From NCBI GenBank assembly GCA_023269365.1, contig JAHFTN010000083.1:1-7441 (forward strand): a DNA stretch of 7,441 bases, written 5' to 3'. Position numbers and translations under genes: made by a program. Position 1 is the first letter of the stretch, and each line of letters begins with the position of its first letter. Below the pieces are notes generated by a model. The model made no database searches, was not told the origin of the DNA, and worked only from the letters and a program-made list of their open reading frames with translations. Below, piece by piece: positions 1-5,172 of this stretch. Source of the DNA: Chlamydiota bacterium. Lineage in GTDB: Bacteria; Chlamydiota; Chlamydiia; Chlamydiales; Rhabdochlamydiaceae.

Positions 1-1513
1 GGTTGATGAGGGCTTGAAATAGAGCTTCCCTTGTCTGTTCGATGGCTAAGATGGCGGTGAGCCCTGGGGAATACTGCACCTGGTCGCTCTCAAAGAAGGA
101 GGAATACACTCCCCTGTCGTCGAGACCGCCGGCCACAAAGCCAAAGCGCAAGTTGTTGTTAAGCGCTTTGCGGATCGATCCTTTTTCTGTCTCCGCCACC
201 CCTTTTTTTCCATTGAAGGTGATGGGGCGGCAGTTCCCCTCTTTGAGGGAGCACTCTGAAGAGCCCCAGGCGTTATAGATCTCTACGACTCGTTCAAAGT
301 CGGGATCAAAGTCGATAAAGGTGGTCTCTAACCCTTTGGCCATGGTAAGAGAGGGGATCGAGAGGAGATCTTTTGTGGTATGGCTCTTATAAATTTTCTT
401 TAAGGCGTTAGTCTTCATCTCCTTTTTGCGAAGCAGGGGCTTTGCATCTTTGGAGTAGAGAATTTGGCGCAATCCCTCTTCAGGAGTGTCGTTGTACCAC
501 TGCATCCCCAAGAAAGTGGTAAAGCGGAAATCTTCATTAAACTCAGCGACCTGTGCAGAGATTGTCTTCCAAGCTTCGTTGGAGGTCTCCTCTACAGATT
601 CAAAAGAAGAGGTCGCAAAAAATTGGGCGTTTTTTTCATCGCGGAAGGTGCGCAGGCACGCCTCGATATTTTCTAGTGCATCGACCTTTTCAGATTCTCC
701 GTGCAGCAGCCCCCAGAAGAGGCTCTTTTCGATCTCGGAAAAACACTTCACAGGTGCTGAAAAGTAAGCATCGTCCGTCTTTAAATTTCTGAGTTTTATT
801 TTATAGACCCCCGGTTCATTGAAATAGAGGTTGGGGACGTTGATGAACCCCGTTTCTGGAACGAAGAGTTTCCAGTTGAGATTTTCACGCAAGTTCTCAT
901 AGGAGAGCTCTACTAGTGTTCCTTCGGGCGCGTTATTCGTTAAATTGCCAAAGAGGTCTTCGAAGCGGATGATCACATCGAAACGTTTGTTCTTAGCGAC
1001 GATGGAAGGAGTGATAATTCGAATAGTATGTAAAACGTTACCGCGGATATCGAGCGTAAATACTTCAGCCTCTTTATAATCCCCTTTGCCTTTTGTGTCG
1101 ATGTAGAGGTTAAAGGTGCGTCTTCTTTGTACAGTCGTCTGAGAGCGGGTTCCTCTCTTTTTGGAAGTGTCTGGATTTTTCTCCGTCGATCCCATAAAGA
1201 TCGTCACGACCTCTCCTACCTTCATCTCAGCTGGCAAGGTAAACTCGTAGGAAGGGACAGGGGTATCTTGCTTGGGGAGCTCTTTTGCTTGAAGAACCTT
1301 CTTCCCCGACGTCTCTGCCCAAATGACATTTTTCTTGTCTTTGATGTTGACGCTAGGGGTTTCCCAGTCGAGACTCCTCCCTTTGGAGAGAAGATCGAAT
1401 TTCAGTCGCGTCCCCTTAGGGAGAGTTGTCGCTGTCGTGTAAGAGAATTTCCAGGTGGCAACGTCGCCGGCAAGGGCTACGTTAGGTTCGCAAGAACAGA
1501 TGGAGCGGCGCAT
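1..1513 (-). CDS. DUF3604 family protein, PHP-like but apparently catalytically degenerate; 3' end cut by window edge
   Basis: The reverse strand is open from an ATG at 1513 to the left edge, giving 504 residues without a stop. The family is usually around 620 residues or more, so roughly the last fifth is missing. The start has AAGAGG 5 nt upstream (1519-1524). There is no signal peptide, so it is probably cytoplasmic. Residues about 10-250 look like beta-rich accessory domains. Residues about 266-504 follow the DUF3604/PHP-like pattern: FWGLLHGES at 266-274, FLGMQWYNDT at 334-343, VEIYNAWGSSE at 410-420, and GLTAILAIEQTREALFQAL at 484-502. The metal-binding positions expected in DUF3604/PHP proteins look lost: WGDxH reads WGLLH, the SDH-like site reads ATSSF, and the late SDxHxGRPG-like site reads AGGLDDRGV. 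It follows the CBS protein gene after 52 nt and is probably in the same transcript. A homologue is, from memory, CT425 of Chlamydia trachomatis. Substrate and function are unknown. Confidence 0.87.
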   Translation of the reverse strand, partial: MRRSICSCEPNVALAGDVATWKFSYTTATTLPKGTRLKFDLLSKGRSLDWETPSVNIKDKKNVIWAETSGKKVLQAKELPKQDTPVPSYEFTLPAEMKVGEVVTIFMGSTEKNPDTSKKRGTRSQTTVQRRRTFNLYIDTKGKGDYKEAEVFTLDIRGNVLHTIRIITPSIVAKNKRFDVIIRFEDLFGNLTNNAPEGTLVELSYENLRENLNWKLFVPETGFINVPNLYFNEPGVYKIKLRNLKTDDAYFSAPVKCFSEIEKSLFWGLLHGESEKVDALENIEACLRTFRDEKNAQFFATSSFESVEETSNEAWKTISAQVAEFNEDFRFTTFLGMQWYNDTPEEGLRQILYSKDAKPLLRKKEMKTNALKKIYKSHTTKDLLSIPSLTMAKGLETTFIDFDPDFERVVEIYNAWGSSECSLKEGNCRPITFNGKKGVAETEKGSIRKALNNNLRFGFVAGGLDDRGVYSSFFESDQVQYSPGLTAILAIEQTREALFQALIN

Positions 1514-1565
1514 GGGTTCCTCTTAGGTGTAGAGCCGGGATTTTGCCTTAAGGGGGATTTGTTTT

Positions 1566-2840
1566 TCAAGGTTCTAGAGAGGTCATCTTAATTTTATCCA
1601 CCGCCCTCTCTGTGGAGCTCAACACTTCAAGGTCGAAGGCGTCGTGATGGATCTTCCATCCCTTCGGGGGGATCGAGCCCGCTTTATGGAAGACGTAGCC
1701 TCCAATCGTATCGTATTCGGGGCTTTTAGGGATGTCGACTCCCAACTCCTCTTGGATATCGATGATCGACATTTTGGCATCGACGATCCAACTCCCGTTG
1801 GGAAGGGGGGAAAAGAGGGTTTGTTGCCCCACGTCGTACTCATCTCCGATCTCTCCTACCAGCTCTTCCAAGATATCCTCGATGGTGACGACCCCTTCTG
1901 TTCCTCCCCACTCATCGACGACGATAGCCATATGGATCTGTTTACTTCTAAATTCTTGAAGAAGTTGAGAGATTTTTTTAGTCTCTGGGGTATAGAGCAC
2001 AGGTTTTACCAAGGTGGCAATCTGCATTTTGAGTTGTTGAGCAGCCTCTTGATGATGGATATAAAACTGCAACACATCTTTATAGAGAAGGACCCCTATA
2101 ATATTATCCACACTTTCTTTATAAACGGGAATCCGGCTGTACCCTTCTTTAAGGAATTCTTCAGCAGCCTTTTCCAAGGGGAGGTCTTCTGGCATGCTAA
2201 AGAGGTTGATTCTAGGGACCATGACTTCCCTTGCAATCCTCTCCTTGAAGGAGACCACAGACAAGATAAATTTTTGTTCTGTCGCGTCTAGATAGGTCCC
2301 GAGCTCCGTTTCTTGCAACAGCTCGTAGACTTTATCTCGAATTTTAAATGTAGGCAAAAGAGCTTTATCGGAGCTGGCTTTAGAGAGGAAGTGGCGCATG
2401 ATTAGAAAGAAAATAGCGGTAATCGGTAGGCACACAAATAATAGACAAGACCCCAAAGGGAAGAGCAAGCGGAACGCGAGGTGGGGTTTCCTCTGACCCA
2501 GTAGACGAAACAGAAAATCGAAGCACAAAGAACTAATGAGGATGATAAGGGCAATCCCGATGAGGTAAGGCCCCTCGTTAAAACAGGATAAAAGAGCCAG
2601 AATCACAAAAGCCACTCTCAAGAGGTGCTTTGTAAAACTTAAAGCAAAGAGCAGCCCTTCCCAAGTGTGTTTTCCAAAGAAGAAACGCAAGAGATGGCAA
2701 AAGAAAAAAAGAGAGAAAGGTTGCTTGAGGTGCTCTTCTGTCTGTAACTTCCCCTTGCGATGGAGGGCAGTGGACAGAGCTGTCAGGATGCTAGAGCCAA
2801 GAAGACAGACAAGAGCGATGTAGAGCATCAGAGTAAACAA
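1566..2840 (-). CDS. CorC/HlyC (CNNM-like) membrane protein with CBS pair
   Basis: A 424-residue membrane protein in the usual size range of HlyC/CorC proteins, which are linked to magnesium/cobalt efflux or metal tolerance; homologous in layout to the chlamydial 'CBS domain protein/hemolysin homologue'. The N-terminal third has about four hydrophobic segments (roughly 4-26, 68-86, 90-112, 124-148) in the place of the DUF21/CNNM domain. CBS 1 begins near 205 (EVMVPRINLFSM) and includes GYSRIPVY at 233-240. CBS 2 spans about 275-332 and carries the hallmark VDEWGGTEGVVTIEDILEEL at 308-327. The CorC_HlyC domain covers about 340-415, including SPEYDTIGGYVF at 373-384. The start is chosen as TTG at 2840: GAGG lies 9 nt upstream (2850-2853), a stop lies just before in frame, and the first ATG (2828) would be 21 nt from that site. 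It follows ybeY by 32 nt. The transporter-domain motif GExxPK is not recognisable, so ion transport is uncertain. Confidence 0.93.
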   Translation of the reverse strand: MFTLMLYIALVCLLGSSILTALSTALHRKGKLQTEEHLKQPFSLFFFCHLLRFFFGKHTWEGLLFALSFTKHLLRVAFVILALLSCFNEGPYLIGIALIILISSLCFDFLFRLLGQRKPHLAFRLLFPLGSCLLFVCLPITAIFFLIMRHFLSKASSDKALLPTFKIRDKVYELLQETELGTYLDATEQKFILSVVSFKERIAREVMVPRINLFSMPEDLPLEKAAEEFLKEGYSRIPVYKESVDNIIGVLLYKDVLQFYIHHQEAAQQLKMQIATLVKPVLYTPETKKISQLLQEFRSKQIHMAIVVDEWGGTEGVVTIEDILEELVGEIGDEYDVGQQTLFSPLPNGSWIVDAKMSIIDIQEELGVDIPKSPEYDTIGGYVFHKAGSIPPKGWKIHHDAFDLEVLSSTERAVDKIKMTSLEP

Positions 2841-2849
2841 ACGGCATTA

Positions 2850-2853
2850 CCTC
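2850..2853 (-). promoter_or_regulatory. Ribosome binding site favouring the TTG start of the CBS protein
   Basis: On the minus strand GAGG lies 9 nt before the TTG at 2840. The next in-frame candidate, ATG at 2828, is 21 nt away. An out-of-frame ATG 2 nt after the GAGG leads only to a short dead-end frame. Confidence 0.5.
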
Positions 2854-2872
2854 AGTTGAGTTTTAGTGTATT

Positions 2873-3328
2873 CTACTTGAGATTTTTTACGCAAAGACCC
2901 GCTTGCAGTAATTTTTTTAAGCATTTTTTCTCCTCCCTCTTCATTTTTACTCGGTCAGCAGGCTTTATGTCCTCATAGCCTATTAAGTGGAGTAGGCAAT
3001 GCACAACATAACGAGAGATCTCTTCATAAGGATCGATTTTGTGTTGCTTCGCGTAGAGAAGAGCCGTTTTTGGGCAGATGAAGGCCTCTCCCAGGATGTG
3101 ATAGGAGAGGGCCTTTCCTACAGGATCCAAAGGGAAAGTAATACAGTCTGTCGAGGAGGGGTCGTTGAAATAAGTATCGTGGAGCTGACGCAGGGCTTTA
3201 TCTGTAACGAAATGGAAATGGAGCTCATCAGTCTGAATGTGTAACGCCTCTAACAAAAACGAGATCACCCGTTTCAAATGGGGTTTTGAAAGGGGAAGAT
3301 CCCGTTGGGAATTATAGATGCGTATCAC
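2873..3328 (-). CDS. ybeY: Endoribonuclease YbeY / rRNA maturation factor
   Basis: A 151-residue protein of the UPF0054/YbeY family, a single-strand endoribonuclease involved in 16S rRNA 3'-end maturation and ribosome quality control in the cytoplasm; size is typical. Visible motifs are STDCITFP at 59-66 (family TDVLSFP), ILGEAFICP at 78-86 (family LGDIxIS), and the metal site VVHCLLHLIGYED at 108-120. H110 and H114 fit the HxxxH ligands, but the third histidine of HGxLHLxGYDH is D120. The arginine usually found just before the TD motif (R59 in E. coli numbering) also appears replaced by F54. Similar changes are, to my knowledge, known in Bacteroidetes-type YbeY, so this does not prove inactivity. 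The start is GTG at 3328, directly after the TAA of the small basic protein gene and in the same frame. No Shine-Dalgarno sequence is visible, which suggests translation by reinitiation. Corresponds by position to CT422. Confidence 0.94.
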   Translation of the reverse strand: MIRIYNSQRDLPLSKPHLKRVISFLLEALHIQTDELHFHFVTDKALRQLHDTYFNDPSSTDCITFPLDPVGKALSYHILGEAFICPKTALLYAKQHKIDPYEEISRYVVHCLLHLIGYEDIKPADRVKMKREEKKCLKKLLQAGLCVKNLK

Positions 3329-3490
3329 TTAGGCTGTCACAGGAGTTTTAGGAAGGCCTGTCACGCGTGTGTTCTCCCCTTCTTTCCATTTTCCTAGGCG
3401 ACGTAATACATCGACCCGCTCGAAGCGTTTGAGAACGTTGCGTTTTTTTGCAGATTTATTCGCTTTTCCGTAACTGGCGTGTCTAGACAT
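3329..3490 (-). CDS. PVC-superphylum small basic protein (TIGR04137-like)
   Basis: A 53-residue, strongly basic protein beginning MSRHASYGKA. It contains KRNVLKRFERVDVLRR at 16-31 and GKWKEG followed by VTGLPKT at 43-49. This pattern (MSxHxS start, KRNVLKRxER core, VTGLPK tail) matches the small basic protein shared by Chlamydiae, Verrucomicrobia and relatives. That family has been discussed as a PVC signature protein with a possible nucleic-acid or ribosome-associated role resembling ribosomal protein L30; this is recalled, not tested here. The ATG at 3490 has AAGGA 8 nt upstream (3499-3503). It lies 16 nt after the 57-aa gene and abuts ybeY with no gap, fitting a ribosome-biogenesis context. 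No cysteines and no membrane segment are present. Family assignment is confident, molecular role is not. Confidence 0.92.
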   Translation of the reverse strand: MSRHASYGKANKSAKKRNVLKRFERVDVLRRLGKWKEGENTRVTGLPKTPVTA

Positions 3491-3506
3491 AGACAGAGTC
3501 CTTATA

Positions 3507-3680
3507 TTATTTTATTTTTGAAACAAATGCAAAAGAAGAGAAACTGCCTTCAATCGCATTGGTGTGGGGTTTAAAGCCTTGGGGAAGCAGATCTTGTTTA
3601 GCCCCTGTTTTTAGGGCGGGGGGTTTTGGGCGTTTTCTCGAAACGGACCGTCTCTCTGCTTGTTTACTGATGCGAACCAT
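3507..3680 (-). CDS. Small basic conserved chlamydial protein, function unknown
   Basis: A 57-residue basic protein. The start is the ATG at 3680, which has GAGGAG 7 nt upstream (3688-3693). A TTG at 3695 in the same frame would overlap that ribosome binding site and is rejected. The N-terminal half is rich in Arg, Lys and Pro (SRKRPKPPALKTGAKQD at 14-30). The second half reads LPQGFKPHTNAIEG at 32-45 and ends in FAFVSKIK. The absence of hydrophobic segments and the high charge suggest a soluble nucleic-acid or ribosome-associated protein. It resembles the short conserved proteins encoded just upstream of ybeY in Chlamydia (the CT421.1/CT421.2 position), from memory only. It probably begins the transcript that continues into the 53-aa protein, ybeY and beyond. 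I do not know its function. Confidence 0.85.
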   Translation of the reverse strand: MVRISKQAERRSVSRKRPKPPALKTGAKQDLLPQGFKPHTNAIEGSFSSFAFVSKIK

Positions 3681-3716
3681 GGGAGTACTCCTCAAAATAA
3701 TCGATTTAGTCTATCC

Positions 3717-3746
3717 ACTATAAACTAATAGGCTCTAAAAAAACAA
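3717..3746 (-). promoter_or_regulatory. Candidate sigma-70-type promoter for the small protein-ybeY gene run
   Basis: In the 74-nt gap before the 57-aa gene, the minus strand shows TTGTTT (3741-3746), an 18-nt spacer and TATAGT (3717-3722), about 36 nt before the ATG. The -10 matches the consensus at 5 of 6 positions and the -35 at 3 of 6. The sequence is AT-rich, so chance matches are likely. Confidence 0.35.
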
Positions 3747-3754
3747 GAGTCATT

Positions 3755-4408
3755 TTATTTTTTTTGCGAAGAGGGGAGCTCTTCTCCGGGGTGAATCACT
3801 CCACAGGAGATGAGGAATTTAAAGGCATCTTCTACGGAGACATCGACGGGCCTTGCGATATTCTTGGGAACGAGGAGGACAAACCCCGACATCGGGTGGG
3901 GAGCTGTGGGGACGAATACGGCAAGGTCGGTGGGGGGCATCCCCTCTTTCAGGATTTTGGGGGTATCTCCCGTCACAAAGCCCACCGCAAAGGCCTCATT
4001 ATGGGGAAAGGGAAGGAGGACTGTTTCTTTAAATGTTTTCTTGTCATCGGAAAACACAGCCTTTGTGATGTCATGGCTCAAACGGAAAATTGTGCGCACT
4101 AGGGGGATCCTGGAGAAGAGGGTTTCTGGCGTCTTTAAAAAAATCTTTACCAAAAATTTTTGCCCACAAAACCCCAAGAGGAAGATGAAGAGGAGGAGGA
4201 AGATAAAAGAGAGGACGCGGCTTAAGAATAACACCAGCGTCGTATGGTGTTCCATGCTTAAACCACGCTGTTTTTCATAGATCATGATGAGCGATTCCAT
4301 GAGGCCGGCTACTGGAGCTGTGAATAGATTGAACAGCCAATTGGCGATGATGAGGGTGAGTGCGAGGGGCAGCAGAGCAATAAATCCTGTGAAGAAATAT
4401 TTTTTCAT
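3755..4408 (-). CDS. DUF502 family membrane protein, second tandem copy
   Basis: A 217-residue protein with two predicted membrane helices (about 5-29 and 58-82) and a C-terminal soluble domain. It starts MKKYFFTGFIALLPLALTL, the typical DUF502 N-terminus (TGLxxLLPLxIT). Further family motifs are FSRIPLVRTIF at 98-108, LLPFPHNEAFAVGFVTGD at 131-148, VFVPTAPHPMSGFVLLVP at 164-181 and DAFKFLISCGVI at 194-205. DUF502 proteins occur in many bacteria and include the plant COV1/LCV proteins; no biochemical function is established. It is a diverged paralogue of the protein encoded just upstream and has the same length. Only 1 nt separates the two genes. The ribosome binding site GGGAG (4417-4421, 8 nt before ATG) lies inside the end of the upstream gene, so the pair is probably co-transcribed and translationally coupled. 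Confidence 0.94.
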   Translation of the reverse strand: MKKYFFTGFIALLPLALTLIIANWLFNLFTAPVAGLMESLIMIYEKQRGLSMEHHTTLVLFLSRVLSFIFLLLFIFLLGFCGQKFLVKIFLKTPETLFSRIPLVRTIFRLSHDITKAVFSDDKKTFKETVLLPFPHNEAFAVGFVTGDTPKILKEGMPPTDLAVFVPTAPHPMSGFVLLVPKNIARPVDVSVEDAFKFLISCGVIHPGEELPSSQKK

Positions 4409-4409
4409 T

Positions 4410-5063
4410 TTAAAGGCTCCCTGCGGGGGTATTGCCCTCGGGGAGGATCACGCCGCAAGAGATGATGTATTTAAGGGCAGCTTCGGGTTTCATGTCGACC
4501 ATCACAAGGTCTTTGCGTTTAAACATGAGCAAAAATCCCGTCGTGGGATTAGGTGTAGTAGGTACAAATACAGAAATGAGCTCCTCGCCGATTTCCTGTG
4601 AGCACACCGAGGGAGATTCTCTCGCAATGAGCCCCAATGCATACACATCTGCCCTTGGGAAAGGGACCATGACGACTTGCTTAAATGATTTTTTGTCAGT
4701 GACAAATAAAGTTTTAATGATGTCTTGCGTTGTCTTGTATACAGTATTGATAATGGGGATGCGATGAAGGATCTTGTCTCCTAGACGCAGCAAGACATTT
4801 GTTAAAAATAAACGGGTCAAGATCCCGAGGCCCACGGTGAGAAGAAATAGAAGAGCTAAGATCACAATCTTAGAGCCGTATTTTAATAACTGCTCTGGGG
4901 AGAGGAAGAAAAACCCCTCATTGACGATCTGAAGCTTTGATAAGAGTAGCGAGGCCGCTCCCATAAAGGGCTCTGTGAGGAAATTCACCAAAAAAATGAC
5001 CACAGCCAAGGTGATGACAAGAGGCAGAAGGATGACAAGGCCTGTGATAAAATGTTTTTTCAT
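4410..5063 (-). CDS. DUF502 family membrane protein, first tandem copy
   Basis: A 217-residue inner-membrane protein starting MKKHFITGLVILLPLVITLA, with membrane helices at about 5-29 and 63-88. The soluble part has the DUF502 signature: LHRIPIINTVYKTTQDIIK at 99-117, VMVPFPRADVYALGLIARES at 131-150, SVFVPTTPNPTTGFLLM at 164-180 and ALKYIISCGVILPEG at 196-210. The canonical VPTTPNPTTGF segment is kept better here than in the second copy (VPTAPHPMSGF), so this copy may be the more conserved one. The ATG at 5063 has no good Shine-Dalgarno sequence at normal spacing; AAGAG lies 12 nt upstream. It lies 88 nt after rnr, with a possible weak terminator and promoter between, so it may begin a two-gene operon with the second copy. 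Role unknown; a homo- or hetero-oligomeric membrane assembly is only conjecture. Confidence 0.95.
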   Translation of the reverse strand: MKKHFITGLVILLPLVITLAVVIFLVNFLTEPFMGAASLLLSKLQIVNEGFFFLSPEQLLKYGSKIVILALLFLLTVGLGILTRLFLTNVLLRLGDKILHRIPIINTVYKTTQDIIKTLFVTDKKSFKQVVMVPFPRADVYALGLIARESPSVCSQEIGEELISVFVPTTPNPTTGFLLMFKRKDLVMVDMKPEAALKYIISCGVILPEGNTPAGSL

Positions 5064-5097
5064 TTAAGCAAAGCGCTCTTGAGAGGGGGTTTCTTTC

Positions 5098-5127
5098 ACT
5101 CTACAGCCTTATGCCCTCATAGTTCAA
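5098..5127 (-). promoter_or_regulatory. Candidate promoter for the DUF502 pair
   Basis: In the gap after rnr the minus strand has TTGAAC (5122-5127), an 18-nt spacer and TAGAGT (5098-5103). Each hexamer matches the sigma-70-type consensus at 4 of 6 positions. It would give a short leader of about 27-30 nt before the ATG at 5063. The evidence is weak and based on pattern alone. Confidence 0.3.
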
Positions 5128-5172
5128 TAATAAAAAAAGAAAACGGCGTCCTTATTTCCTAGGGCGTCGTTT
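5127..5172 (-). terminator. Possible weak Rho-independent terminator overlapping the rnr stop codon
   Basis: On the minus strand an 11-nt arm (5162-5172, AAACGACGCCC) can pair with 5141-5151 (GGACGCCGTTT) around a 10-nt loop that contains the rnr TAA. Nine of eleven positions pair, with two internal mismatches. A T-rich tail (TTTTCTTTTTTTATT) follows. The two mismatches weaken it, so read-through into the DUF502 genes is possible. Confidence 0.4.

Noticed and set aside
1127..1591. A 154-codon plus-strand frame and several shorter plus-strand frames across 42-1591
   Set aside because: They lie opposite the continuous DUF3604 reading frame on the minus strand. Their compositions are unlike proteins and no motifs were found.
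1644..2291. A 215-codon open frame on the plus strand
   Set aside because: It lies wholly opposite the CBS-domain gene, which has strong family motifs. The plus-strand translation has no recognisable motif and no credible ribosome binding site; it is an antisense shadow.
3682..3691. Perfect 10-bp palindrome GGAGTACTCC next to the start of the 57-aa gene
   Set aside because: It overlaps the ribosome binding site and is too short, with too small a loop, to form a stable hairpin. An operator cannot be inferred from one short dyad.
3507..3695. Five-residue longer version of the 57-aa protein starting at TTG 3695
   Set aside because: That start would overlap the GAGGAG ribosome binding site that serves the ATG at 3680, and no ribosome binding site is visible upstream of the TTG.
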